Translations under genes and position numbers: made by a program
The notes under the pieces: generated by a model
Databases searched by the model: none
Seen by the model: the letters and a program-made list of their open reading frames with translations, nothing else
What the model was told of the DNA's origin: nothing
Assembly: GCA_002946415.1 (NCBI GenBank)
Contig: NJPS01000078.1
Coordinates: forward strand, 1-62,881
Origin: Rutstroemia sp. NJR-2017a BVV2
Taxonomy: Eukaryota > Ascomycota > Leotiomycetes > Helotiales > Rutstroemiaceae
Length of the DNA stretch: 62,881 nt
Direction: 5' to 3'
Shown: positions 11,218-22,487 of the stretch, piece by piece
Layout of the letters: the number at the start of each line of letters is the position of its first letter
How positions within the stretch are numbered: position 1 is the stretch's first letter

Positions 11218-14200
11218 TTACGAACCTCCACCAGCCGCCTTGTCGCCCATAACATCAATGTAACCTCTCCCCGTCTTCTTCTTCCTCCCAGCCGTACCCT
11301 TTCTACCCCCCGCACTAGGCGGTCCCAATAAATCGTCAATACTACTCGCGTTACTCATACTAGTCGTAGGGCGGCTAGGTGGCGCACTGCGCATCGAGCC
11401 ATTTGACTGCGACCGAGCCATCATTGGCGGTGCCGCCAGTCCACCTGGACCTGGACCTGCACCCACTGGTGCACCTTCTCCATCCCCACCAAGACTGCCT
11501 CGGTCTGAGCTCCCACTTGCGGCTCGTTGCAGCGGCGCGCTGGCTGCACTCACGCTCCTAGGTATACTGGTTGGGGCCCCAAGACTAGGCGGTCCACTGG
11601 CGGTACGTGGAGGACCGGCTGCACGTGGTGGAGGAGGTGTCGCGGAAGGAGTAGGTGTGTTGTCTGCACCTGCTTTCTTGTTGATCCAGCGTTTGAGTTC
11701 TGGGTCATAGACGAAACTGGATTCCTCACCCAGCTTGGCTCGGATGGGCTTATTAGGTTGAGATGCATCGACTGGAGCAGCTTCTTTTTTACCACCACCG
11801 AACCAGCCACCAAGTCCCCAGCCTTTCTTTTGTGGGGCTGCTGGCTTTTTATCTCTTTTGGCTGCAATATATATTAGTGAATGCAAAATTAATGGAATAG
11901 GGAATGGCTTACCATCTTCCTCAGCGGCTTTTCTGAAGGCTTCATCTGCTTCACGATCCTTTTCAGCCTTCGTTTTTTCTCTGGGCTGAGTTGACGCCTT
12001 GAGAGTTGGAATATCGTCATCGTCATCATCCATAAAGCTTTTCTTTTTCGGCTTTGTGTCAATAGGTGAATCTGGCTCCTCCATGGAACTTGGCTGGTAT
12101 GAAGGAGGTTCGTAACCGCTGCCCATTGAAGGTGGTTCATAGGAATTTCCAGTGGGTGGCTCATAAGAACTACTAGCCGGTGGCTCATAGTTGTTGGAGG
12201 AAGGAGGTTCATAGACATTAGAGCTAGGTGGTTCATAACCACCCATTGAAGGTTGATACTGGTTCGGACCATCGAAGCTATTTACATGTTGTGGTGAATC
12301 AAAGGTCCGAGTTTCCCGGGTAGAGGGAGCCGTGTGAGGCGTGTATGGAGAATCACTGCCCATATATGGACTGTAACTAGCACTTTGGGGGGTGTATATG
12401 GGAGTTTGTTGAAGTTGCTGGGATGATGGTCGATATTCAGAAGACTGGGATGCTTGTCGTTGTGGCTCATATGGTCCACGACGATATTCGCTGGAAGACC
12501 TTCCTTCAAGTGAAGCTCGGGGTTGAGAGCCGTGCGAGGAATTAGGGGGTTCATATGCCGAAGGTGATGCGTAGCTGGCTCCTGGTGCATAGCGCGAAGA
12601 AGTCTTAGTTGGTTGCGCTGCAGACGCAACCCCATTGATTCCAAGACCTCCGTTATATGAACCATAGATATCAGCAACGGAAGGAGAACGACTGATTGTG
12701 GGGGTACCACCTGCGATGCGTGCAAAAGGACCAACATCATTAGCGCTGCCAGCCACAGAAGCAGCATCATTAGTGTCTTGATCATCACCTGCAACGAATT
12801 TGTTAAAGGTTGCCCAAACAGAGCCAGAAACTTTGTCAATGCTAGGCTTCGAAATCCATGATCCATTTTCGTCCTTGGGTGATTGTTTGAGTCGTTTGCT
12901 AAGATCGTCAAGACACGAAACCAACTGGGCGTGGTGATAAGGTGACCGCCTTGTTTGCGAAGTGATTGAAGTCGCTAGATTTTCGCAGTATTGTAGTGCC
13001 TTCTCTCGATATCCATACTCCGCAAGAACCATAGCATGATGCAATTTGTAGACTGCCAAATGAGGGCTCGAAAGTGCAATGCTCGAAGTACTGGATAGGG
13101 ACAAACCATACTCATAGACTTCGCTGAGCAATACCGGCTCTAGTTCTCTGTCGAAGTCAAAAGGCTGCCTCAAGTGATCGGATCCTACAAGGACCATATT
13201 TGACTGGGGATCATCAATTCCACCAAACACAGAAGAACTTCTTGCAAACAAGAAACAGATGTGCGCTGCTTCAGCTCGTCCATATCCAGAGAGAAGTTTC
13301 CCTAACGCGGTCAAAGCTTGACTATCGTCGACGCTTCGGTTGCTCAATACAAGACCAAGGGTCTCACGCCATCTGTCGAGCCCTTCCAGAGCATCCTTTG
13401 AAGGACTCATGGTAGAAGTTGACGTACTGACCATCTGGAAGCCGGCACGAGCAGAAGGCGGTACGAGCTCATCAATGCTCTCCTCAAAATTGCCTGCAAA
13501 AATTTCGTACAAAGCAGCAAGGGGTTCTGTATTGTCACCCACATTCTTGACTTCCTTTTGTACGAATTCCTGACAGACTTGCTTATAAAGCTCTTTCGAC
13601 ACTGTATTTGAGATCAACATCGCATGAGCCCAGAGACGTTTATCGACCGCTTCCCACACAGCCTTCTCGCGTTCACCCCGTAGTAGGTGTCGTCGCATTT
13701 GGTCGACAGCTGCCGGGTCTACTGGGTCTGCTTTTGTCATCGTAGACGCAGACTGAGATATTCCCGTTAGATCTGCGCCGGTTGCATACAAGGGAGCTTC
13801 TTGGCCAACTTCATCCTCAATGCCTGGTGACAATATAGATCTAACGGCTTTATCAACAACAGGATTACCTTCAAGAACTCCATCATTGTCAATGAAAACT
13901 TGCAGAATTTTCCAGAGAAGAAGGCGTTCTTCGGTGCGCTTGTCTTGGTGAGATAGGACTGATACGTTTCTCAGATAAGATGCGTTTTGCTCAAGCACCT
14001 CGATGCCTGAAGCTAGCCATGCAATCACTTCTTTCTTCTTTCCTTTGCCTTTCAATGGACCGGGGAAACTTGTTAGTCTGTTTTCCAGAGGATCAAGATC
14101 CTTGATGTTTCGATTTTTCACCTCACCAGGACTACGTACAACCATAGGCGTAGTAGAACTGATGCCATACCGAGGAATATCTTTGGGAAAGGTAGTCACC

Positions 14201-17200
14201 ATAGTACCGCCAACGCCCCAGGCGAAAACTGGGCAGCCTTTCCATCTCTGAAGGGGGTCATGCTCACGCCCATCTGAAGGAGCAACGTAGTCAACATTGG
14301 ATGGTGCTCTGGGACGTCCTGGGGCCATGAATGTGGGTACCGATGAGAAAGAGTCAGCGTTACGAGGAGATAATGCCTCGATAGAAGCGGGACGTCGATA
14401 CGGTTCAGCACTGTTCATTTCAAGTCGAGGACCTCCAAAAGCCCTCCCGGGAGACTGCGTGTGTGACCTTGGAGGTGGAACAAAGCCTTGGCTGGGACTC
14501 AGGTTTGTAGACGAAGGCTGAGGAGCGTAATGTGATGAGGACGCTTTTTTTGGTGGTGACCGCCCTATACGAGCTGCGATGCTTGAACTTGGCGGAGGGG
14601 TCTGAGATACAGGTCTTATTCCTTGTGGAGGCGATGCAAACATCTTCGGTTGTTCGGTGTAGATAGGGGTGTGTGGGGGATAATTGCTCTCTGTCTCATC
14701 TACTTCTCTAGTTGGTGGCAGTGTGTTTGTTCTGAGATTGCTTTCATACCCTGATGAGCTTCGTCGATCATAATTTGCGACTTCACCATTGGAGCGAGTC
14801 GAACGACCATCTTGGCTTTTCTCGAAATGTGCCAACGGACTCGACGTCCGCGGGAGATGGGGTAAGATTGATTGGGGAGGAGATTGAAGCAGGGCTGATT
14901 GCGGTGCATACTGTGCTCGCGATTGAGGAGGCGCAGGTGAATATCGAGCTTGTGCTGAAGGAGGCGGGGCGCTGTGAGCATGATTTAAGGGGGGTGGAGC
15001 TGGCGAATACCGCGAAGTGATGACAGGTGGTACAACAGGCTGCCCCACGGATGGTATAGCAGCATAAGGACTTACCCGTTCCGGAGAAACCAGTCCTTGA
15101 ACAATTGGTGGTGACTGCATTGCCGGTTGAAGACCAGATGGTTGGCGTACATTAGCCACCTGGTGAACAGGCGCAGTTTGTGTTTGAATACCGGGAGTTG
15201 GCATATAGCTCTGATGCCCAGCATCCATTGAAGGGCTATACATCGATTGGTTCGAGATAGGGGTAGTAGAATGCCGGGTGGCAGCTTTCGGTCGAGAAAG
15301 AATTGGGAGATCTTCGAAGAAACCACTTCCTCCAGATGACTTTGGCTTCGGTGCAGACGATCCCACCGGGGGCGCATTTGTGGCAGATTGTACTTGTGGT
15401 ACTGGCTGACCGGTGATTGGTGGCGTTCCAGATGTACGGGGAGGGGCCGTGAAGCTAGAATTCATACTACTTGCTCTGGGTGGTGCTGTGTTGATCGGAG
15501 GCGCCGAAGCATTAAATCCACGATTCAATTGATTTGTGCTTACCCTTTTACGAGGCTTTACAACTTCCATTGGCAGATCGTATGGCGATGCATAACCGCC
15601 CTTAGACTTGTCTGCGAAGCTTTGAGCCTTGGGCAGATCCGGCCGTTGCTGTTGGGGCTGCTGTCCCGGATAACTGCCCATGGGAGGAGTCGCCACATAC
15701 CCAGATGCGTTTGCTGAGTTAGCAGGTTTCGAGAAGTCCGTCAAGAGCGGAGCTACTGGTGCATATGAATTACTAGCCTGACGCGAGGGTGCAGCTACTT
15801 GAGCAGCACCGGCAGGGAGGTAGCGATTGCTGCTATTACTTGGTCGGCCTTGGTTTGCAGCCACGTGACCGTTTTGAGTTGGGACGGAGGTAGCACTTGG
15901 CGGATCAGGTAAAGGATTAGAATCCTCATTATCGTCCAAAAATCCCTCGTCATCACTTCCAAAGAAAGCAGCTGGATCAACAGCTTTGTTCGCATCTTCC
16001 TCATCGTCTGGCAACAGTTCATCATCGTCATCTAGGAATTCATCTTCCGCCAATGCAGCTTTCCACTTTTCCGCCAAATCGACTTCACCGGGGTCTGCGT
16101 TATTCGTGCTCGCACCCAAAGGAAATTCTGAATCCGAGTCGTCAAACATTCCTTCTAGAGCATTCTTCGGAGGCTCCTTTTCATCCAACGTAGAATCTGG
16201 CAAGTCTTGGTGGCTCTCAGTCTCTTCCTGTATTGGTGAGTCGGGAGTTTGGTTATGAGGTTCAAAGTGTAACGAGTCTATAACTTGCATGGTAGATTTT
16301 CGTTCAATGGCAGGTTTGCCGGCATCATGATTTTGATCGGATGGTGAAGCACTTTGAGCAAAGAAGTCTTCTCCCTCAGCAGGCCCATTATCCGAGAAGA
16401 GGTTATCGCGCGGAGGTTGCGCTTCGTCGTTTGATTGAACAAGTGGGATTCCTTCTTCAAATCGTGCGCGCGAATCCTCCTCCTCTTCATGCTCAATCTC
16501 ACCACCGTAAGATTGCCCATAGCCTGCGAGATCCTCATCGCGGCCAGCTTCGGGAGCGTTAGACTCCGCGAACTCATTTTCCCCAGATGCTTGCTGCGTA
16601 AAGAAGTCTGCTTCATCATCATGGGCGCCTTCAGAAAATAGATCGCGCGGCGACTGCTCCACCTCATTCATGATATCTTCGACTTGAGAATGTGGAATAC
16701 TTCGGGTGTGCTGGTGGTGATGTTCGCTCGCAGGAGGCACTGGAGGGAATGAGTTTGTGCGATCAGTTTTGGGCATCATCTTAAATGGGTCAGTATCAGT
16801 TCTAGATAAATTCCATTCCGAGTCTACATCGTCCTCCTCGCCCCAATTTACATCGTGCGACACAGTTCTTGCGAAAGATGATGTGCTGAGATGTTTACTC
16901 TCTTTCGTAGGACCTGATGTCGGAAACTCTGCTTTGCCTTCTTCTCCAGCAGTTGCTTCGGGTGCATTGCTGTGGGACGGACTCTCATCCATTTCCACGC
17001 CGCCACGGCTCCTCAAAGATGATTCGAGCGCATTTCGTAGGTCGGGTAATTCTGGGTGATCGCTATTGTCCTCTACAGACTCATCTGCATCTACGTCCAA
17101 GCTCTCCGTTCGATCTTCTGCCTCCTCTTCCCTTTCTTCTTCGTGTACATGTTCCTCGGCTTCAGTGGCTACATGCCTGGGAGATTCGAGGTCGGATGCT

Positions 17201-17313
17201 GGTTCCTCAGTCGCGTTGGATTCCGGTTCTAGACTTGGCTCCGCAGTAATCAAATCTTCAGCATTTGGCATTAGAGCCGGATTCCATGATGCATTTCCAG
17301 AGTGGGATGTCAT
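11218..17313 (-). CDS. sec16: COPII coat assembly protein Sec16
   Basis: Large scaffold of ER exit sites that recruits Sec23/Sec24/Sec13/Sec31 and modulates Sar1. Chosen start is ATG at 17313 (MTSHSGNASWNP); the frame upstream is open only from a non-ATG codon. The N-terminal 1000 residues are acidic, Ser/Pro-rich and disordered. The central conserved and ACE1 region starts near residue 1025 with CPVFAWGVGGTMVTTFP and KGKGKKKEVIAWLASGIEVLE. The C-terminus carries the conserved KKGWGLGGWFGG and FVYDPELKRWINKKAG motif. A 51-nt segment (11862-11912, GTAAGC..ACTAAT..GCAG) is almost surely an intron: it encodes a hydrophobic insertion between EED and AKRDKK in a charged region, but being 3n long it leaves the frame open. 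Spliced product about 2014 aa. Six YEPP repeats precede the C-terminal block. Divergent partner of Neo1. Confidence 0.93.
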   Translation of the reverse strand: MTSHSGNASWNPALMPNAEDLITAEPSLEPESNATEEPASDLESPRHVATEAEEHVHEEEREEEAEDRTESLDVDADESVEDNSDHPELPDLRNALESSLRSRGGVEMDESPSHSNAPEATAGEEGKAEFPTSGPTKESKHLSTSSFARTVSHDVNWGEEDDVDSEWNLSRTDTDPFKMMPKTDRTNSFPPVPPASEHHHQHTRSIPHSQVEDIMNEVEQSPRDLFSEGAHDDEADFFTQQASGENEFAESNAPEAGRDEDLAGYGQSYGGEIEHEEEEDSRARFEEGIPLVQSNDEAQPPRDNLFSDNGPAEGEDFFAQSASPSDQNHDAGKPAIERKSTMQVIDSLHFEPHNQTPDSPIQEETESHQDLPDSTLDEKEPPKNALEGMFDDSDSEFPLGASTNNADPGEVDLAEKWKAALAEDEFLDDDDELLPDDEEDANKAVDPAAFFGSDDEGFLDDNEDSNPLPDPPSATSVPTQNGHVAANQGRPSNSSNRYLPAGAAQVAAPSRQASNSYAPVAPLLTDFSKPANSANASGYVATPPMGSYPGQQPQQQRPDLPKAQSFADKSKGGYASPYDLPMEVVKPRKRVSTNQLNRGFNASAPPINTAPPRASSMNSSFTAPPRTSGTPPITGQPVPQVQSATNAPPVGSSAPKPKSSGGSGFFEDLPILSRPKAATRHSTTPISNQSMYSPSMDAGHQSYMPTPGIQTQTAPVHQVANVRQPSGLQPAMQSPPIVQGLVSPERVSPYAAIPSVGQPVVPPVITSRYSPAPPPLNHAHSAPPPSAQARYSPAPPQSRAQYAPQSALLQSPPQSILPHLPRTSSPLAHFEKSQDGRSTRSNGEVANYDRRSSSGYESNLRTNTLPPTREVDETESNYPPHTPIYTEQPKMFASPPQGIRPVSQTPPPSSSIAARIGRSPPKKASSSHYAPQPSSTNLSPSQGFVPPPRSHTQSPGRAFGGPRLEMNSAEPYRRPASIEALSPRNADSFSSVPTFMAPGRPRAPSNVDYVAPSDGREHDPLQRWKGCPVFAWGVGGTMVTTFPKDIPRYGISSTTPMVVRSPGEVKNRNIKDLDPLENRLTSFPGPLKGKGKKKEVIAWLASGIEVLEQNASYLRNVSVLSHQDKRTEERLLLWKILQVFIDNDGVLEGNPVVDKAVRSILSPGIEDEVGQEAPLYATGADLTGISQSASTMTKADPVDPAAVDQMRRHLLRGEREKAVWEAVDKRLWAHAMLISNTVSKELYKQVCQEFVQKEVKNVGDNTEPLAALYEIFAGNFEESIDELVPPSARAGFQMVSTSTSTMSPSKDALEGLDRWRETLGLVLSNRSVDDSQALTALGKLLSGYGRAEAAHICFLFARSSSVFGGIDDPQSNMVLVGSDHLRQPFDFDRELEPVLLSEVYEYGLSLSSTSSIALSSPHLAVYKLHHAMVLAEYGYREKALQYCENLATSITSQTRRSPYHHAQLVSCLDDLSKRLKQSPKDENGSWISKPSIDKVSGSVWATFNKFVAGDDQDTNDAASVAGSANDVGPFARIAGGTPTISRSPSVADIYGSYNGGLGINGVASAAQPTKTSSRYAPGASYASPSAYEPPNSSHGSQPRASLEGRSSSEYRRGPYEPQRQASQSSEYRPSSQQLQQTPIYTPQSASYSPYMGSDSPYTPHTAPSTRETRTFDSPQHVNSFDGPNQYQPSMGGYEPPSSNVYEPPSSNNYEPPASSSYEPPTGNSYEPPSMGSGYEPPSYQPSSMEEPDSPIDTKPKKKSFMDDDDDDIPTLKASTQPREKTKAEKDREADEAFRKAAEEDGKPFPIPLILHSLIYIAAKRDKKPAAPQKKGWGLGGWFGGGKKEAAPVDASQPNKPIRAKLGEESSFVYDPELKRWINKKAGADNTPTPSATPPPPRAAGPPRTASGPPSLGAPTSIPRSVSAASAPLQRAASGSSDRGSLGGDGEGAPVGAGPGPGGLAAPPMMARSQSNGSMRSAPPSRPTTSMSNASSIDDLLGPPSAGGRKGTAGRKKKTGRGYIDVMGDKAAGGGS
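11862..11912 (-). other. Predicted 51-nt in-frame intron in Sec16
   Basis: The minus strand reads G|GTAAGCC, then CACTAATATA near the end, then TTGCAG|CC. Removing it joins EED directly to AKRDKK and deletes a 17-residue hydrophobic insert. Length divisible by three and lack of a stop mean retention would also give a full protein. Confidence 0.8.
12095..12257 (-). repeat. YEPP coding minisatellite inside Sec16
   Basis: Six consecutive YEPP units are encoded (GGYEPPSSN, VYEPPSSN, NYEPPASS, SYEPPTGN, SYEPPSMGSG, YEPPSYQ), mostly eight residues (24 bp) apart. They lie in the disordered linker before the conserved C-terminus. Copy number is likely to vary between strains. Confidence 0.75.
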
Positions 17314-18386
17314 TGCGATTCTTTGGTATCCTAGATAAAGGATTGAATAACTTTGAGAGAGAAGATCAGTAAACGCATAGATAATTTCCGCGATTGCATC
17401 ATGTGGTGATCCAAGCAAGCAAATATAAATATGTAGGAGGCATTAATTGAATATGCTGGATGAGACGGACGGACTTACTTATACTGTATAATACAAGGAG
17501 AGTTTCCTGTCCGCTAAAAGAACAAAAATAAATTAAAAAGACGACGTTGATGATCTGAAGTGAAGTTTATTCATAACTACAGTTTCCACTCTTTGAACAT
17601 CGAAAAGAAGAAAAAGGACGAAAGGCAGACGAGGAGAATTTGCGGTTGACGTTTCCAAATTCCCGTGTTCGTATCTAATCAAAAATCCATGTAAGTGCAG
17701 TAATTTCTTGTGAGCTCGAGTCCTTAGACGTTTCTTAAAGGGGAGAGAAGAGTTGGTAGTAGACTCGATAGATTTGATGATGACAACCTTGGAGTGCAAG
17801 AGACCTGGCTTCTGAGGCTGAGATACGAGGCTGAGAGGCTGCCGTAGAAGGCTAACGGCGGAATTTGGAAGAATTCCGCGATAAGGCTGGGATGAGTGGC
17901 TAAAAGATTAGACGACTGGCAAGGCCAGATATTGACAAGATGAGATGACGAATCAGCCAAGAGAATGGCTGGAATAAATTGAATGGAAGTTTCTGTCTCT
18001 TCTCTTATCGTTCAGTCTTATCGTCAAAACAGTCGACTTTTCAGACCATTAACGCAGCAATTTGGAGCATACACACACACGCATATTCATTATGCTGTGG
18101 TTATAGTTGTGATTGTGGCTGAGGCTGAGACCGAGACGAGACCGAGAAGGACAAGAAGCGACGAATACAATTTCCTATTTGCGGAAACACTCTGGTAAAT
18201 ATTGTTTTCGTAACGGCAACAGCAACGGCAACTTGACCTTTAAAATAAATAGCAACGCCTCGTACCTATACTCTTCTCCAGTTCTCAATCCCTCACGCAC
18301 TCCGTACAAACCACAAACCGCAAAACACACTCTCTCCCGCCCGCTCCACTATCGAGAAACAAAAGCACCCACCGCATCCATGAGTT
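17314..18386. promoter_or_regulatory. Shared 1.07-kb divergent promoter region, Sec16/Neo1
   Basis: The spacer lies between the divergent starts of sec16 (17313, -) and neo1 (18387, +). It contains pyrimidine-rich tracts near 18260-18350 typical of fungal core promoters and an acacacacac run near 18069. No gene is seen. Both products act in the early secretory pathway, so common regulation is plausible, but no specific site was identified. Confidence 0.5.
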
Positions 18387-18442
18387 ATGTCTTCAAGTGG
18401 TGCATATCATCAGCCAAACCCACCAGATTCTCCTGTGGATGA
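18380..18442 (+). promoter_or_regulatory. Upstream ATG overlapping the Neo1 start
   Basis: An ATG at 18380-18382 lies 7 nt before the Neo1 ATG in another frame and opens a 20-codon ORF ending at 18442, inside the Neo1 coding region. Scanning ribosomes meet it first, so Neo1 translation would need leaky scanning unless transcription starts between the two, which is unlikely. Confidence 0.6.
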
Positions 18443-21400
18443 TCCCGATTCCGACCTTGAGCTGGACTTGCAGGAATTAGACTCAATAACCACATCTGAC
18501 TCCAAACCACACAATTCATCATCGCGCAATCACCAAAATACTCGAGAAGAACGAAGAGGGCCACATATCCCTTTAAGAAATCTGCGTATGGGTGGTCTGC
18601 GAAATATCGGAAGAAACAGAGGCTATGGAGACTTGGGAAGAAATAGGGATGCGGATAACGACGAGGATCAACAAGGCTTACTGAATGATGATCAGGGAGG
18701 GGATGGTATGGCGAGAACATCAGGAGGAAGTTCGAATGCTGCCGATGATGATGCGCCTTTATTGTCCGGGGATGGTAGCGGAGGTTCGAGTTCACGACGG
18801 CGACGGAGATCAAGCTTCAATAAGGTTACGAACGTTGGATCTCAACTGCGACTACCCAGTTTCTTGTCCGGAAACAAGAATACCACGCAACCAGTAGAAG
18901 ATGATGGAGACGAACAAGAGGAAGACCATGATCCGGCTTCATCACGAACGGTAGCTGTCGGTGCCACGCAAACCTCCCGATTCCCACCGAACGCCGTTTC
19001 AAATGCAAAATATACCCCAATCAGCTTTTTACCACGAACACTGTATAACGAATTTTCTTTCTTCTTCAATATGTACTTTTTACTTGTGGCACTCTCGCAA
19101 GCGATACCCCCATTACGCATTGGATATTTATCAACCTACATCGTACCTTTAGTATTCGTCTTAGCAATCACATTAGGAAAGGAGGCATTTGATGATATTG
19201 CCAGAAGGAGAAGGGATGCGGAAGCCAACTCGGAGGGGTACACCGTTTTATGTTTCGATAAGCCGTCCGCCAGTGACGCTGCTAGATACCGTGCAAAGAA
19301 GAACTTGAAATCGAAAGGAACATCGAAGAAAAGGCGGTCCTTGGTTGAGCCCGATCGATTGTCGGATATTCTGGAAGAGGAAGAAAGTGCCGAGAGCCAC
19401 GGGAGAGATGCACCAACTTCCACTGTTCGTGAAGTGATTCGAAAATCTCGAGACTTGAAAGTTGGAGATGTTCTGAAATTGGGGAAGGACCAGAGAGTAC
19501 CTGCAGATGTCGTCATCTTGAAAAGTACTTCTAATGATTCCGCTTCTGCGGTATCACCTGAACCTGTCGTGACCCCCTCTGCAGTGGCCACTGAATCGTT
19601 ACTAGTAGACACAGTATCTGACCCTCCCATCGACATGTCATCCAGTACCAACACTGAAGCTCACCAATCTACCTCGGAACTTGGGAATACACCTTCGGCG
19701 GATGCTAGTGGTGCTGGGGAGACTTTCATCAGGACGGACCAACTTGATGGTGAAACTGACTGGAAATTAAGGTTAGGATCGCCTTTAACGCAATCTCTCG
19801 AGACATCTGAATTTGTACGTCTTCGCGTTGTGGCCGGAAAGCCGGACAAGAAAGTCAACGAATTTATCGGTACCGTCGAACTTCTACCAAAAGGCACAAC
19901 TGGGTACGACCCCCACGTTCCTAAGGGTAAAGGCAAAGCAGTTGCTCCAGACGAAGAACATGGTGGAGAATCGGCGCCATTGACGATTGATAATACCGCC
20001 TGGGCAAACACTGTTCTTGCCTCAAATGCTACCACTTTAGCCGTGATTGTGTACACTGGACCTCAAACTCGTTCCTCATTATCAACTTCACCTTCTCGGT
20101 CGAAGACTGGTTTGCTGGAATTCGAGATCAACTCCCTTACAAAGATTCTTTGCGCATTAACATTGACGTTATCTATTGTTCTTGTGGCCTTGGAAGGCTT
20201 CGAACATGTAGAAGGCGTAAAATGGTATGTCAAGATCATGAGATTCTTGGTCCTATTCTCCACCATTGTCCCAATCAGTCTCCGTGTCAATCTCGATATG
20301 GGAAAGAGTGTTTATTCTTGGTTCATTCAAAAAGACCCCGGGATTGAGGGCGCTGTTGTCCGGACAAGTACTATTCCAGAGGAACTTGGCAGGATCGAAT
20401 ATCTATTAAGTGATAAAACCGGGACTCTGACACAAAATGAGATGGAGATGAAGAAGATTCACGTTGGAACTGTTTCATATGCCAACGAGGCCATGGATGA
20501 AGTTGCTACTTACGTTAGACAAGGATTCTCTATTCCTGCCTCAACTGATGGCAATCATTCTGCAACACTTGTTACGCCCTCTTCGGTCGCATTAACCACT
20601 ACTACAGCTACTCGAACTCGCAGAGAAATTGGATCACGTGTACGTGATGTAGTTCTCGCCCTTGCCTTGTGCCATAATGTTACTCCTACCGTCGAAGAAG
20701 AAAACGGCCACAACATAACCTCCTATCAAGCTTCTTCGCCAGATGAGATTGCCATTGTGAAATGGACGGAAGCCGTGGGTCTTCGATTGGTTCATCGTGA
20801 CCGAAAAGGTATGCTTCTACAGTCGGTTGATACTGGTCGATCTGTCGTTCGCGTTCGCATCCTCGAAGTCTTCCCTTTCACATCAGAGGGCAAACGCATG
20901 GGAATCATCGTACAATTTATGGACGGTACAGAAACTACGAGCACCAAGCTTGACGCTGGAGAGATTTGGTTCTATCAAAAGGGAGCTGATACTGTCATGA
21001 CTTCTATCGTTGCATCAAACGATTGGCTCGACGAAGAGACAGCCAATATGGCTCGTGAAGGGCTTCGAACTCTGGTTGTTGGGCGAAAGCGATTGTCAGT
21101 TCAAAACTATCAAGACTTCACCTCCAGCTATAAAGAGGCATCCGTCTCTATCAATAACCGTGATGCAGGCATGGCCCGTGTGGTATCACATTATCTGGAG
21201 AAGGATCTCGAGCTCTTGGGTGTTACTGGTGTTGAAGATAAGCTTCAGCGCGATGTCAAACCTTCGCTGGAGCTGCTACGAAATGCTGGAATCAAGATCT
21301 GGATGTTGACTGGTGATAAAGTCGAGACTGCCCGATGTGTTGCCGTCAGCGCTAAACTGGTTGCTCGTGGACAATACATTCATACTATTGCGAAACTGAA

Positions 21401-22487
21401 GCGAAAAGATAACGCTCAAGATCACCTTGACTTTCTTCGAAGCAAAACCGACGCCTGCCTTCTGATTGATGGTGAAAGTTTGGCTTTGCTACTTACGCAC
21501 TTTCGAACCGAATTCATCTCATTGGCAGTTCTCTTGCCAGCTGTGGTTGCTTGCCGATGCTCTCCCACTCAGAAGGCCGATGTTGCGAAACTAATTCGAG
21601 AATACACCAAGAAACGTGTCTGTTGTATTGGAGATGGTGGGAATGACGTTTCCATGATCCAAGCTGCAGACGTTGGTGTTGGTATTGTAGGAAAAGAAGG
21701 AAGACAAGCTAGTCTTGCTGCTGATTTCTCCATTGAACAATTCTGCCACCTCACGAAACTTCTAGTCTGGCATGGTCGAAACAGCTACAAACGAAGCGCT
21801 AAACTTGCACAATTTGTCATCCATCGTGGTCTCATTATCAGTGTTTGCCAGACCATGTACAGCATCGCCATCAAATTTGAGCCTGAAGGTTTATACAAAG
21901 ATTGGCTACTAGTCGGATACGCAACAGTCTATACCATGGCACCTGTTTTCTCTCTCGTCCTCGATAAAGATGTAGATGAGAATCTTGCGAATCTGTACCC
22001 GGAACTCTACAAGGAACTTACTTCGGGCTCGTCGCTCTCTTATCGAACTTTCTTCGTTTGGGTCTTTGTATCTATTTATCAAGGCGGAATGATCCAAGGT
22101 CTTTCGCAGCTCCTCACCGAAGTCGACAGTCCTCGCATGGTAGCCGTCAGTTTTACTGTCCTTGTCCTCAACGAACTCACCATGGTTGCGTTCGAAATCA
22201 CCACTTGGCATCCGATCATGATAATAAGTTTGATTGGAACCCTTGTTCTCTATCTAGGGTCTATTCCTTTCTTGGGTGGATACTTCGATCTGGCTTTCAT
22301 TGTTACTTGGTAAGCTTGTTCATCCTAGCCTTAAGATTTTTTAGGCCCTGCACTAACACGATTATTTAGGGGATTTGTCTGGCGCGTTGCGGCTATCTCG
22401 GCAGTTTCACTCATTCCTCCATACGCGGGAAAATTGATCAGGAGGACTATTAAACCTCCTTCGTATAGAAAGGTTCAAGGGATATGA
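18387..22487 (+). CDS. neo1: P4-type phospholipid-translocating ATPase, Neo1/ATP9 family
   Basis: Join(18387..22309, 22370..22487), 1346 aa. Neo1 is the essential flippase of Golgi and endosomal membranes that keeps PE and PS on the cytosolic leaflet and needs no Cdc50-type subunit. Visible signatures: DQLDGETDWKLR (the Neo1/ATP9 form of the P4 DGET motif), PISLRVNLDMGKSVYSW, DKTGTLTQNEM with the phosphorylated Asp near residue 676, SSPDEIAIV and GDGGNDVSMIQAADVGVGI. About ten membrane segments are expected, with a cluster from SICQ-like helices to the C-terminus. The first 200 residues are acidic and Ser/Gly-rich. The 60-nt terminal intron (22310-22369, GTAAGC..CACTAACAC..TTTAG) restores IVTWGFVWRVAAISAVSLIPPY and a basic tail ending KVQGI; without it the protein stops inside the last membrane region. 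Confidence 0.95.

Noticed and set aside
14003..14520. Several plus-strand frames inside Sec16
   Set aside because: Shadows of the Sec16 coding strand with no domain content.
17314..17418. Upstream extension of the Sec16 frame
   Set aside because: Begins at TTG, not ATG; the extra 35 residues are hydrophobic and unlike Sec16, whereas the ATG at 17313 opens a typical sequence.
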